From Gorsachius magnificus (lineage: Eukaryota; Chordata; Aves; Pelecaniformes; Ardeidae): a stretch of DNA of 64,000 nucleotides. A program made the position numbers and the translations under genes. Positions 35,641 to 48,948 of this stretch are shown in pieces. The notes beneath the pieces are model-generated. The model saw nothing but the letters and a program-made list of their open reading frames with translations. It ran no database searches and was not told the DNA's origin. Every line of letters starts with the position of its first letter. Within the stretch, counting starts at the first letter, position 1. The stretch covers positions 5,564,610-5,628,609 of the forward strand of contig CM067095.1 in assembly GCA_034008185.1 (NCBI GenBank), written 5' to 3'.

Positions 35641-36339
35641 AACCAACTGCCCAAAGAATGAAGAACCCATGAGACACTAAGAAATGCTTTAAATTTCAAG
35701 TGGATAAACAAATGTATAAAAGAGAGAAGGAGAATTCAATGCCCCAGTGAAGGCATTTAAGACAGACAGATGAAGATATTTAAGATATAAAGATATAGCT
35801 GGTAGTTATTTGAAAAACACTGGTTCACCTCCCTCTACCATCACCAGAAATAATCCCACTGACTCATGAGATTTAGAGATATCTCAGCTCAGGAACCCAT
35901 AAATATTTGCTGAACCAAAACCTTAAAATCTAATGACCTTAGTGGAACATAAATAGATATCTTCCCAAGAGTAGTTCTTCAGTAATGAGAATGAAAAAAA
36001 TTATTTAGTTTGTCATGAACAAGGGAAAAAAAAAAACATGTATCCGCAAACTGGAGAGTGGAAAAAGAAAGAAAAATAGGAAGTTCCTCTCTAGCTTTCA
36101 TGAGAAATTTTGAAACTGGACTTCAGGATGGGGGGAAAGACTGAAACCTGCAGCAGATGAACAGTACGTGGCTCACAGCATCCAAATTCTTTTTTGTTAG
36201 CGAGCAGAATACGTAAAATAATTTACAGCAAAAAGACCATCCCAATACATCACTCACATGGGACCAATATACAGCTTGGGATCAAAACAGAATGCCATCC
36301 AACTGAGAGATGTTGACTCTGCTACTGATCTGGCCTTTT

Positions 36340-36490
36340 CCTGCTTAATTAAAGCTACTGAACACTTGAGCTGGAAAACTGTAATCCCCATTAAAGTGTC
36401 ATTTTAGCAGTAGGTGATCAGACCTTTCCAGCTACACTAAGTAATTATGCTAGCAGGAGCCATGTGTAGTATTAATGCGACCACAGGAAA
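36340..36490. promoter_or_regulatory. Candidate homeodomain-rich intronic element
   Basis: Words in order: GCTTAATTAAAGC, GTAATCCCCATTAAAGTG, AAGTAATTATGCTAGC, ATTAATGCGACC. Several TAAT cores sit in non-repetitive sequence, with a retained CpG. Same caveat as other motif-based calls. Confidence 0.22.
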
Positions 36491-39400
36491 ACCACATACG
36501 TGCAGTCAGGAGCACCGTTAACGCACAGCCTGGTAACCAGCTAAGGATTACCAGGCAAACCAGTAGTTTCAGCTCCAGCCATGTCTGAATCGAGACAAAA
36601 GTCCCAGGAGGTAGCTGTGCCCAGCGCCACGCAGAGAAGATGTGTGGCTGTAATTCTGTGTAAGTGCTAAGTCAGATTGGATAACCACGTCTGCGGGAGC
36701 AGAGACTGCATGTAATGGTTATTTACCCTTTGGTTTGAAATAACACTAAAGATGAAAGGTACCAAAAGAGTAGGCACAAACCAATGAAACAGTCTGCACG
36801 TGAATATTTATTTTTATCTCCATTATGATGCAGAAATAGATGTGGAGGCCTAGAGAACAAAAATTGGTTTGGTACTACGGTATGGTTTATGGAATAAGAA
36901 ACGTGACCAAGGAAAGTCCCAGTAATACAAAAACTGTGTAGACTTAAAGCCACTACTGGTGCAATGCAGTTGCACTTCAAGCTTAGCAAATTCTTTGTGA
37001 GCTGATTTCAAAAAGAGTATTTGGGGGACAAGAAAAGTGGGGTCCGCTGGAGATGCCCAGCGGTTAGAAGCCATATTGTCATGGTGCAGAAACCACATTA
37101 AACCACTCCTCCTCCAGTGCCTGAATTACTGGAAAGATCTGAAACAGAAGAAAGCCAAACCAAAGCCATCCTCTTAATTAGTGTTAAAATGAAACAAAGA
37201 CACTGTCTTATTAAGCAGGATGCACATTTTTCTGTAGTGTGCTCTTGTAGAGTTCCAGGACTATCACTCACATACGGTATGAAAAGATGTAATCCCTAGC
37301 TATATACAAATCTGCTCCAAGGGTTTTTAAAGCTGGCGTCTGTAGCAATACTTATTTTGCAGCAAATATTTAGAATGAAATATTTCATAAAGTACTTCAG
37401 CACTTCTTTGAGTGTTTAATTTATCTGACATAAAAGAACAAGAGCGTATAGCATTTTCCTGTAAGTGGATGTAAAATACGCATTGCATAGATCCCTATAA
37501 TTAAAAAAACAGCAAATCATTGTCATTAATGCACAAGCAAGATCATAAATGAATACATTATTAAGTCCTACTGAATTAATGTTTAACTGCAATAGAGTTG
37601 AAATTGAATGAGGCAATTAATCAGAGGAAGAACTGAAAAAAAAAAAAAAAAAAGCCGTATCTGTCTCACTTTGAATACATTGAGCAAAACGACCTTCAAA
37701 CCGGTACTGCCAATCAAACCGCGCCGCCCACTGATTTGACAGTCTTGGTGCCACCACAGAGAGAAAGTTTAGTCAGTGTAACAGCTACAAGCTTTCCATC
37801 TGAGTCACTTCATGGGTACATCTCACCCTGAGGGAATAAAACATTATGTCTCAAGGGTCTTATTTCATAAAATCATGAATGTTCAGATGGTGAAGATCAT
37901 GCTGGTTATAAATGTGAACTACATCTGCTCGAAGTCAGTAGAAAATGAAACCGCAGGAGTTGACATACATTAATGGCAATTTTTAAAGGCTTAATGGTCT
38001 TCAACATCTAGGGGAGGCTAAAAAAATTATGTTCAGAAGCTTTGTTTCATGGCTTGTGCTTTGACCAACTAAAATACATTAAGCCAAATTTTTCCTCATC
38101 GGTCTTAAACTCTGTAGTGGAATTTTCTTTAACGGGTTAATTGAACTCCCTCAGATTCTTAACTGTTGAAAAGTCTTAGTTCAATTTATTTCAGAGTTTA
38201 AGGAGGAGTAAAATGATAATACTAATGACGATAATGACCCTTATCCTAGCTAAAGCTTTTTGCACTTCCCATGGAGAACAGTATCTATTGTTCACGAGTC
38301 CTACCTTTGACAGATAGGCAGGTATATGTACTTTTCTTCGGTGTAACATATTATGAATATTAAACAATATTTTAAAAGAAAAAATCCATTGGTATTTTTG
38401 TAGCAAGTTCTTAAGCAATAATTATCTTTGAATAAAGATTTTTTTTCTCTTAATGCAAATGAACTGCAAATTTTCCAAACCATAATTGTTTTCCTACATT
38501 GAATTGATGGAGCAACTGGCACGTAGGTAATCAGCATACTCATTTTCCTTTCAGCAGCAATAAGGACTAGATTCAGGATTTTCCATTTAGGGAAAAAAAA
38601 AAAAAAAAGGATTGCTCAGATATTCATTGATAAGGCAGCTAATAATTAGGGGTTAGAGAAGTTTGCCAGAGAGCTGAATAGTGGTTAACCTGTTCCTACA
38701 CTCCTGCTATCGTAAGGAGGAGTGCATTAAAGCCACTGTGTTACTTCCCAATGCACAATTTGTCATTTGTGTACAATACACAGCTTTTTGCACCAAAAAA
38801 GCCAAGTCAAGCTATACAGTTACCTTTCCATTAACACCTGCAATCATGCATTTGCCCACAGTGCATAAAATGGATACCGCCACTTGGAGAGCAGCATGAG
38901 CTTATCCATATAGCACACACCACGTCTGTTCATCAGGGGAGAGATGGTGTCTCAGGCTCCAATTCACCTGAGTCACTGCGATTTTTATGGCGCATTTGAA
39001 AAGCAACTCCCAGCACAGAGAAATTTAAAAACTTGTTGGGAAACTACAGCCTAGTGTGGGGAGTGAAGTTAGAGTGTGGGATAAGAATGGTCCTGGGTCA
39101 GTGGGGAGGAGGATGGCAGGGTGGGTTCCTGGTCTTTAGGACTTTGAAGAGTTGCTTCATGCACATTCCCTCACCACCTAAGCCAATGAAGTCCCACCAG
39201 TGAGCAGGGAAACTGTGCTTAATTTTGGGTAATAGTCTAGAACTACTGTTCTGTGCTGATCCGCACATCCCTCTCTTCAATAAGTCATAGTAACTATACA
39301 ACAATAAATACTGAAAAGCAGCTTATTTATCTGTTACCTGGTTTCAGCTCGATTGCCCTCTTGCTCAACACGAAGAGATGGTGGGCTTGGCGGGAGTGGG

Positions 39401-41084
39401 CAACAGCTGCACAAAGGTTTTGATCTTCATAATCCTCTACCAAAACTTGTAATAGTGACTCAAAGCCACTGTCACAGGCTATGAGGAATGTTAACAAGAT
39501 GCAAAGTTCATTTCAGCTACTGTAGTAAGTCTGAGAAATACAGATCCTATGTGCCTTCTCTCTGGTCAGATTTATTAAGGAGATCAGAGAAGGAACTGGA
39601 AAGCGCAGCCCTGGGAAGAATAAGGTCTCGTTTCCTGAGAAAAGCAACACCTGGAACATGCCAAGGCTCACATTGGATAAAGGTGATTCCCTTTAAGGAC
39701 AGGGAATGCTCCTGAATATTTTAAGGGCTTTTAGATAAACTTTAGACAATTTCCCAAGATATGTTTTCAGGCTGGCAATATTTTATTGGGATACCAGTGT
39801 GAGATCTAGGCATGTCTGGATACGCGCCAGCGTGTATCAATCTATTCTACCCTTCTCTGACACAAGATTTGTTCTGACTGTAACACCAAATATGAAGATT
39901 TTAACAGAACTGTGACACGGGGTATCAATTCCATACAAACTCAGGATGGAAAAGCACAGCAGGATGGAGCCGTTACTGCACAGGATTGTATCAGCCTTGG
40001 CTGCCAAGTGTAAGATATCATCACTTTTATTAAACCGATCATGACAAATAGTTTATCAGCACCTAAATGCAAAGGAGAGCATTAATAATACCAACTATCT
40101 GATCTTGTTTCATGGAAGATGTAGGATTCAAGGCTGAATCCTGACCTGACCATAGCCAATGGCCTACATTTTGTTGACTTCCACCAGACTGATGTTGGGA
40201 TCTGTAATAGAAAGGGTGAGCGAGGAAGAAGGAAGAGAAAGAAGAGAGTGGGAGTGGGGGCAATTCACTAACACACACAAGCCCAAAAGATAAAAATCAA
40301 CAAAGCAATTAAGCTTCAACAGAAACAAGACAGTTCTTTTTGTTTTGTTTTGTTTTGGGGGTTTTTCCCAGTGTGAATGTTAATTACTGTGCCTTACAGC
40401 AGAGATAAGGAGAGGGTTTTACTGCCTAGCATTTTTCAAACAAAGACATGAAAAATTCATGAGCAGGGAAGACCTTGGGTGTTGAGCTTCAGTTTTCTTG
40501 TCAAATATTTCAGCTCTGGAGGTCCTTGGGAAGGTTACACAGCAATATTCAAGTCTAAAGGATGCCTGTCAGCTGGATCTAAAAGCAACAGGAATTTTAT
40601 AGGCTACATGTGACCTTGTCAATATATTTTCACTGGCCAACAGTGTCTTCCAGCATCATTCACCCAGTTTACCATAACAACCGAACACTAAAATGCCTGT
40701 CCTCCTAAGGACAGAGCACTTGCAACACCAATCTGTCCGTCACAGGAACTAAGATGGTTCATCTGATGTCAAGAAATGCTGATGTCCACATGTCCCTCCC
40801 AAATCAGTCCAAATATACCTTTGTGCTGACAGTCAGACACTGGGCTCCAGGGAAACTTCGCCAGTCACAGATATTTTATCAGGACTCTGTGCAGTCCAAA
40901 ATGTCACCCTTTAACTGGGAAGAAAGATCCCACTATGTTTGGCCTGGCTTCTAAGAAGATCTAAAATCTCCTTTCAAGTAACTGGCTTTAGACATGCGGA
41001 CGTTTTGCAAGTTAGCTGTACCTTTATTAAAACTCAGCTGAGGGTTTTTTTAAAGGTTACAAAAAGGAGTTGCTGTTTGCTGAC

Positions 41085-41240
41085 ATGTAGGTCAGGCACA
41101 GATCAAGTGTGAGGAGGATAAGGCCATTTAGTGGACTAACAAGAAACAAGTATAACACAAAAGCTTTTGGGATCATGTGGAACTCCTTCCCTTACCTAAT
41201 CAAATTCACCATTGCAGAAGCAGGAATTTGATGAGGTCTT
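41085..41240 (-). repeat. Decayed ancient interspersed repeat, minus orientation
   Basis: Reverse-complement text runs GGAGTTCCACATGATC, CCAAAAGCTTTTGTGTTATA, CTTGTTTCTTGTTAGTCCAC, TAAATGGC. It resembles from memory an amniote repeat with GTGAGCTGTAGCTCACG, AAAGCTTATGC, AATAAATTTGTTAGTCTCTA and AGGTGCCAC. The family is not identified and the match is loose. Confidence 0.4.
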
Positions 41241-42589
41241 CGAAGTCTGAACCGCTCAATGTTTTCTTTCCTTGTTAGTTTAATAAAGAGAAATCCCTCA
41301 GGTGAGTCACTAAGAATCATTCTTCAAATCAAAAACTTCCCTAATCCATGGCCCCACGCTTTTAAAAATTATTCTGCATCAAAATTCTCAGCGTGCCACC
41401 TCTTCTAGAATACAGACTACGGGACAAAGAGAAGATAATAGTCGCATGCACAGTCTGTGTGCTGTCTGGACCCATCTTCACTCAAACACGACAACTCAGT
41501 AGCACAGAGCATGCTGCAAGATCAGAAGCCTGAATTGTGAATTGGAGGCAATTTTTAATTAATCTCCCTTCCCAGAAAGCCTTTTTGGCAAGAAGGCAGG
41601 TTTAGCATATGCTTAAGTCTCTGAAGTTAGGCAAGAACCTTCAGCTAAAAATATTAACAAACAAGGAAAAGCCTCTCATAATCATGTCAGTGTTTAAGAC
41701 CTCAGTGGAGCCAAAAGTTCACGCTGGCACACTGATTCTCTCCCAAAGTACTCTTTTGAAATTAGACTCTTCTTTAGAACCAAAATTTCCTAGACTGAAT
41801 GATTTGCAAGTGTTTCTCATACCTGTGCTTAGCTCCTATAGCTTATTTTCACATGAAAAACCATGTCGCTGCTTGTGACTCAAGAACCTGGGAGGTATTT
41901 CTCTTGCTAGTACTGGTACCACTGGACCCAAAAGGGCTTTGGCAGTCACAGAGGTACTTACCAGTATTTTCTAATAAGGACACTGGAATTGGAAGGCAAC
42001 ATTTGATTATGTTTCCCACTACTATGCCTTTAAGAGTAAAGATGCAGCCCACCAGTTAAAGCAGGAGACTCTGAACACTCACATCACTCTCAGATGTAGG
42101 GACAAATTTGTAACTAGGGCTCTTTTTCCCCAAAGAGTTCGCCACCAAAATCAAGAAGTTCTAAGTTCCTGACAACTACAAACCCTTACAAGCAGCAAAA
42201 CCCCCAGTCAAAATACTTTCCCCTTCACATCTGCTGAGATTTCACTCAACTGTTGTCACCACTTCCCTGCCTAGAAGAGCAATGGGATTTAACTTCTCCT
42301 CTAAAAGCAAAAAGCTATTAAGAATAGTAAGTTTTTGTTTTACAATCAAGTGACAGGAAAGAATGCCAGCAGCTTCTTTCTCTTCTTTTATAAGCTGTTG
42401 CTGATGAATACCATCCTGGTCTTTGAGAGATATCTGCTGATGTTTAGAGGAAACATGGTAAACAAGAGATGAAAAGTCACAGGAGAAGTAAATAAGCACA
42501 TTGGTTTCATCAACGCTGTATCTTAGACTAGTGATAAAAGAAAGATGGAGTGCATTTAACTTCACCATGCTTCTCTGAAGCACCCACAC

Positions 42590-42780
42590 TATTCTGAGTG
42601 CTCGTGACCGCTGCATGCTCTCAGCTACCGCACCGGGCTCTCGCAGCACAGCGCCGAGGCACGCAGCCGTCCAGCGCCGCTGTCTCAGCCAGCCCCGCTC
42701 AGCTCTTCTGGGTGCAACAAGGTACAATATTGCTCTTCCCAGCTGTTCTTCACCACGCTTCGCTCCCTGCACTTCTCTGA
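42590..42780. promoter_or_regulatory. CpG-dense patch
   Basis: About twelve CpGs in the first 100 bases (CTCGTGACCGC, CTACCGCACCGGG, TCTCGCAGC, AGCGCCGAGGC, CACGCAGCCG, CAGCGCCGC). It lies inside the longest open frame of the window (204 codons, 42242-42856 minus), whose sequence has no domain I recognise. Reduced stop density in GC-rich DNA explains much of that frame. Possible alternative promoter or exapted element. Confidence 0.25.
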
Positions 42781-44300
42781 GCAAACAATCTTCTCCTACT
42801 TGGGACACATATTTCTGTGGCAGGAAATATCTTTCAGAGAGTTGCCTTACCGGCAAAATTGTCAGGATGGATTCTCAGCTGCACTCTAAATCTGCTGGGA
42901 GCAGTGAGTGGGGATAGCTGGCTGATGTAAAATTACTATTTTTACTTTCCTAAGGCCGACACTGTGCTCACCATATCTTTTGGACACACTACACTGGCAA
43001 ACCTCATCCACAAATGGCTGTTTCAGTGCTTGGCGGACCCATCAGAGAATTCAGCAGTGGGTGTGGAGCATTTTGGAAGTCGGATTTCTGGTCCCAGACT
43101 GAGCCTGATTCCGGCATGACCCAAGCAGAACAAGACTTTGTGATTCCTAAGAAACCACCTGATAAAAAAGCAGAAGAATTCAAAAGCCATTTCCTGCTCC
43201 TGTGAACTCAGTTTGCAGCTCTTCATCACACAACATGGTGGTGACCCCAATATGAAAGAAAAAAAATTATATACCTCGGTAAGAATTTCTGACTCTGCAT
43301 TTGGGAACAACAGAGCAGAGTCCAAGAGTCAATCCTGCAGTGATGCTGAGCTTCCTCCTGCTGGTACGGACTCCCACCGGGGTTACTGCGATCCTGACCA
43401 GCTTCCTTCCGAAATGAGTGTCTGGGCTCCACCGCTCGCTTTCGGTATCAGCTAGCATGAATCCTTCGCAAACCATTTTTTTCAGAGTTTTCACTCCTGC
43501 CAAGTGCCTTCTTATTTTGTTTGTTTTAAATCAAACAAAGCTGTCTCTTCCCCTGCCTGCTCTCCCCTTGCAATCCTTTTTGTTCCTGCCATGGTCAGAA
43601 GCGCTTGTCTTTCATTTCAGATGACTGCAAAGTTGCAGGTGAAATCTGTTAGACCACAGAGCAGCTAATGCAGCCAAGGAGAAGTTTTGACTAAAGACAA
43701 GTGCCCTGGAGATTTTCATATCAGTATCTCAGGTTGACCAATTTGTAGCTTGGTTTGTGCCCTGGAGCTCCTCACTGAGAACATTAGGGGGTCAATCAGG
43801 GCAGGTTTTGTCCATTCTTTCTGGCCCAAAACATTTATCATGCTGGAGCTGCAGACGCAGCAAACTGCACCACTTTGCTCCAGTTTTAAGTATGAAAGTG
43901 CCTATGTGTGAGTCACCAGTACTACCAGCATGACCAATTTGGCTTCCATTTTACCAGAAATCCTGTAACTAAGCCTCCAAGGGAGAGGATAGGCCTAATT
44001 ACTGTGCGTAACTTACATATTCAGACAGTGGGTGTCTCCTGTTTTTTCCCAGACACTCATGGAATTGGAGTTTGGGCTGGAACAGTGCTGGAAATGGCTT
44101 TGCAAAAAAATGAAATGTCCCAGTATCAAAAAGTAAACAAGGAACTTAAAGCCGGTCTATCATTTGCCGCTTAAAATGTACATTTACCTTAGGTATTGCT
44201 AATAGGTTTAAACTGCGCTAATACTGAATCCTGACATTTTAAAGATCTAGGTTTAAAAAATGATCCACCTCCACTTGTAATGCAAATAACATGATCACGG
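42781..44300. other. Non-coding; no gene seen
   Basis: Open frames of 60-100 codons on both strands overlap one another and have no domain. No recognisable repeat, promoter or RNA gene. Confidence 0.5.
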
Positions 44301-44309
44301 ATTTGTCTG

Positions 44310-44650
44310 TGTGGAAGCGTGTCAATGTCCCCCAAACACGAGACACCTCGGGACTGCTGAAGCCGCGGTGGGTGCAGTCAGACCTTAAATAGCAGGGGCA
44401 GTTTCAGGTCCGAGTTGAGGCGCAGAGCGGAGTTATGACTGGATGGCTCGCGCAGCACCTGCACGCACCGTGCTTGGCTACCGTTCATTCTCTCGCTTTC
44501 ATGAGAACTCAAATTCAGCCTCCTACACGTTCACCACAAAGAGGAAACTCTCTGTAGATACAGCCGAATTGATCGCGGCCGATGGGTAAGCGGGGGGAAT
44601 ATAACCCAGGCAACGCTGCCAGAAGAGCGACTAACCCGCTGTGTGAAATG
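44310..44650. promoter_or_regulatory. CpG-rich patch with a plus-strand splice donor; possible cryptic promoter
   Basis: I count roughly twenty CpGs in about 340 bases, including GCCGCGG, GGCTCGCGCAG, GATCGCGGCCGATG and GTAAGCGGG, in sharp contrast to flanking AT-rich DNA. A consensus donor TGG|GTAAGC has its GT at 44586-44587, and an ATG lies just before it (44582). This is the composition and layout of a small CpG-island promoter with a short first exon on the plus strand, antisense to the microexon gene. There is no transcript evidence, and it could equally be a CpG-retaining enhancer. Confidence 0.3.
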
Positions 44651-44659
44651 GGGCCATGG

Positions 44660-47600
44660 CAAATCTCCACCATTTTGATCTTGAAATCACGGTGTCCTCC
44701 ATGCGACGCTTATTTACCCAAGAAAATAATGCAGGTGCAGGGTCAGCTTTATTACGGCTTAAGCTCTTTTCCTGCTGAGCTTAATAAAAGATGGAGAGTA
44801 CTCAAGTGATTTAGGCATGTCTTACAGTGGGTTAGTGACTCATCTGGGTTTAGAAAAAATTCAGGGTTTTTCCTTGCTCACAGGCCTATATTTCAAACAC
44901 AGTGTTTTCTTTTGACTATTCCTGTTTTCATTTCATCTGGTTTCCATTGAGTAAAATTAGAAGCATAAAGTTTAAACGATATTGTGGACTGGTGAAACAT
45001 TCAAACACACAAAGGAGTTTATATTGAATGCAGGCCATTTGCTGAGACTCATTATCAGCTAAGCATCGACTAACGAAGGCTGCCAGAGTAACTGTCCTCA
45101 GCCATGCAACAGTAGAACATTTTCCTTGTCTCCAGCTGGCTATCCAGGGTTTTTTTAATTCATGGATGTGGCTTATAGCACAGAGATTACTAGACAGAGG
45201 CGGGCTGCCTTGGTTGTACTGAATGTAATGCCTAAGGAATTTTTGAACATGTAAGTCTGATATTTGCTATTTCACCAGCATCAGAAACATTGCAAGGCAC
45301 AGGTAACACAAGAATCAAGCTGTATCTTGGTGATAAGAGAAAAGAAAAAAGATTCTAAGAACAAAGCAGATTTATTTGCAATGTACTGCCAAATAAAGTG
45401 ACTTTAGAGAGTTTAGAGACACGGTTCCTTTAAAATCCAGCTGCTAGATCATCTTCGTAGTAGGATAAATGGTTTCGGTTCGCCCCCAGATTCAGATGTC
45501 AGATCCTAAACCCTAGATCCAGGTCATTCACTGTGTTGGGAACAGGAAAAGACAGGAAGAAAGACTTGCATTGGAGATACTACCCAGAGTTACTGCCTTA
45601 CTCATGGTAAACACTACTTTGTTAGCCATGAATACAAACTTTCAAGTAAACTCATTTGAGGGTTTACTAGAAAATAAAGCAAGCTGTTAAGAGTCTGTAC
45701 CTGCATGCATTCTACTTAATTACTACAGACTTCCATTAATGAAAAAATGGCTGCAAATTGGATCCATTAAGCCCTGTAGCGTGCAGAAAACTCTTCTTTT
45801 TAAGAGAACTTTGTGCTGCTGCAGGTAACCCTGTATCCCTTTGGGAAAACAAAATTAAGCCAAAGAAGTAATCGAACGCTATTGCTCAGATGCTTGTCTT
45901 GGCCATGGCAGAACTCTTCAGGATCTGTTCCGCAGTCTGGCAGCGACCAAGGAAAACCCTGTGAGAGTTCACCTGGGATGGTTCAATCACTCCTCCTGCA
46001 GCACTCCAACCATCAACTCAAGGATGTTTTTATAGTTTGTTGGGTAACCTGCCTACCTGCAACGAATTGAGGGTCTCAATTCTTCCTAAGGCATAGATGT
46101 TAGGAGTTAATAAACACCTTCATAACTGGTGTGTTGAATATGAGTTTCAGTGAAAAATAAGAGGCAGGTAAAAGCCTGAGGAGTTATCACCTCTTTTCTA
46201 GAGATGGTCACATTAACTGAGACCCTCTGGTAAAGCACTGGGGCTGACTGCTGCCTGGGATGGGTCTTTGCCATCAGGACTTAGCTTGGTACTTTCATGA
46301 GCTCTTGATTAAAAAAAAAGTATCTTCTCAACCTCAAAGTAAAAATGCACTCATCTGGGATTCTCTGTAGGCATTTCAGCCAAGTTCTCAAGCCACTATA
46401 CTGAAGTATTAACCCCAGAAGAGGATACCAGGCTACAATTGCCTCCTCTCACACTTCAACATCCTCCTCCTCCTCCTCACCCTAGTCCACAGCTGTTCTC
46501 ACACTGAGATATTTATTGTTTCCAGCAAGTAACAGTGACAAGCAGAGAGCTGATGAAGCCCAGGACGTCACCGTGCTCCTCTCAGAGTAGACATCGTACT
46601 GTCAGTGCAAGCATCCAAGTGAGGTGCCGTTTGGAGGCTGCGGTTAGGGGGACATTCCCCACGGAGAGCAATGGGTATTGGTGGTGGATGACCAAAGGCA
46701 TCGACGCTGGCTGCCATCGCAACGCATGAACCTAAAGCACCGGTAGAGCCCAGCAGTAACAAAGAGCTCTCCAAAGCTTGAGACTTGGTGCCTCATCCCA
46801 GGTTTTCCATAACCACCTAATGTTAGGACTCACTGAACTCATGCAATTTTCAAACTTTCTGGCCTATTTCAAAGCCAAAATATTTCTATTAAGTTTCTAT
46901 TATACACACACACATATATATCTATCAGATAAATGCAATCTGCCTTGATCTTGTGAAGAGGAGAGGAAGTTTGCTGGGAAAAGCACTTGTAGCCATGTCT
47001 GAACTATGAACTGAAGTTCAAAATGAAGGGCATTTTTGTTCATTTTTGTCTTATGCTCTAACTGGCATCACAAACCTGCAACTGCTCGTAGTGGAAGTAG
47101 CTCTTTTACTAAAGCACTGTATCATTTCTGACGTTAGCAGTATGGGAATTCACTGTAATAGTGATCTATATTCCCACACTGCTTTCAGATTGGTTTAGCA
47201 AACAGAATGCATGAATGCTGAACTATTACAACAGATATATCTACCACTCCTGCCCTTCTGAGAACAACGAAAAAAAATTATGCAGTCGGGCAGGCAAAAT
47301 CCCATGTTTTTATATAAAAAAATAAACTGTCATGAAAAAACGTATTTTTAAAGGTCTGGATTAAGTCCAATTTAAAAATCAGGCCTACCAACACCCTATA
47401 AAAACTCTTGTCAGTTAGGAAAAAGTTCTTACCTATTTGAAGAGAAATAAGACTGTCCTCCCCATTATCACACTGTTAAGAAGGATGTTATGCCATGATT
47501 TCCACATGGGACTGCTTTGTTGTTTTTTTTTTTATAACACCACAACACTTCTTTAAAATGGTATGACAAGTGTCATGTCTCTTAATGACACTTCGTTATC

Positions 47601-48780
47601 TGAGCAGCTGGCTTTTGAAACGAGATGTGGCACAAGAAACTTCAGAGGCAGAAGCAGGCTGCCAATCACGGGAGCGTCCCGCAGCCATCTCTCCATCTTT
47701 GTCATAACTCGCCCTTGCCCTATTTTGGAAGAAGGCAAAGGACTGGAATCTGTTATTTAGACGATATCCGACAAGTCTGTTTAACATTCATGCCGTTCTG
47801 CAGGGAATTAGCGCTAAGGGATCCACCACAGCAGTTGGCTTTGCTCAGCGCTGCCGGTCGCAGGGTCCCGGGCTGGCTGGCTCAGCCGGGGTCGCAGGCT
47901 CTGCCTTGGTAACAGATTGAGAGGAGCCAAGAGCAGGCATACAGCTGAACTCATTATTATATTTAAAATGTTTCAGGAACCTCAAAAACAGATTAAGTAA
48001 TGCAATAATAAAACTCTCAGTGAACCTGTGCAATAAAATCCATCAACAGAGGAGATGGGTAATATAATCTCTTTAGAAAAAAAAAATCCTCTGCTCTATG
48101 CCTGAATTACCTTGTGCACCACAAGATAGAGGATTTAGACTATGGCAACGGATTGAAATCTCTCTTCAGGGACATCCTTCTCATAATTGTACATTCATGC
48201 CTCTCTCCCCAGTAGTAGCCTAAATACAATTTACCGTTGCACACATTTTTATAGGGTTTCTGCAAATCCGCCACTTTATTACCACCCCGGTTATAAGGGG
48301 CCACACGGCAATTCCTAAGGGTTCACTAACTGAGCAAGATATTAAGCTTGAATAAAAAGAATCAAAAACGTCTATCTACAATTTATAGTTCTCTATAAAG
48401 GACCTTGGGGAACTGCAATTTGAAGGTGAAAAGTAAATGGAAAGCAGATTTCAGCTGAAAAATTCCATATGATCGATGGAGAAGACTTACAGAGAATTAT
48501 CCAGAGAGGTTTCTAAGGTGTGCTAGAGTTAAAAACATACAACTCCAAATTATACACAAGGCACACAACATCCCAGTGTGGATACATCTGATTAATCAGG
48601 TCTATTCAGAGCTTGGTAACAGCTGCCTTCTTTATGCACATCTCGTGAAAGCAATCCTATTTTACACCTTTCTGCACAGGAGAGACAGGTAAAAGGAAGA
48701 TTTGAAAACCTGAGGGGACCCTCAGTACCTAACAGGTTCCCAGTTTGTCTGAGAGATCCTGAGGTCCAGAGGTGAGACCT
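44660..48780. other. Non-coding, probably intronic; no gene seen
   Basis: Low-complexity items: a CCT repeat at 46463-46478, an AC/AT dinucleotide patch at 46904-46922, and a T11 run near 47523-47533. A GC-richer patch with CpGs lies at 47845-47900. Open frames reach 95 codons and lack domains. Confidence 0.55.
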
Positions 48781-48789
48781 CTGCCCCTA

Positions 48790-48948
48790 ACCAAGCCACA
48801 GACAGCTTGGCTCTTGAGCAAATCACCTAGTTCAGCTGTGCCTCAGTTTCCCCGTTGGTGGAGTGAGGGAGTTTCAGTTCATTCACCACTGCTGTGTTTT
48901 CTGAAATTGGAATGAAAATGTTACAGAAATGAAAGCTATTATTTCAGT
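48790..48948 (+). repeat. MIR SINE, plus orientation (clearest ancient SINE here)
   Basis: CTTGGCTCTTGAGCAAATCA, CCTAGTTCAGCTGTGCCTCA, GTTTCCCC, then GGAATGAAAATGTTACAGAA and ATGAAAGCTATTATTT reproduce the MIR 3' half: CTTGGGCAAGTCACTTA, TGTGCCTCAGTTTCCCC and the tail GGTGCTATAGAAATGCAAG-TATTATT. The head is not clear. Such a decayed copy dates from before the amniote radiation. Confidence 0.75.

Larger units (their letters stand above)
31430..42590. other. AT-rich intron with scattered old repeats; no gene seen
   Basis: No splice-flanked coding segment recognised; the longest open frame is 132 codons (34073-34471 minus), without a domain. Low-complexity items: an A17-18 run at 37638-37654, an A16-17 run at 38591-38607, and a TTTTG repeat at 40336-40356. 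A 10-bp unit (GTTAATAGAG) is tandemly duplicated at 34488-34510. Two motif-rich blocks and two repeats within it are listed separately. Confidence 0.55.
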
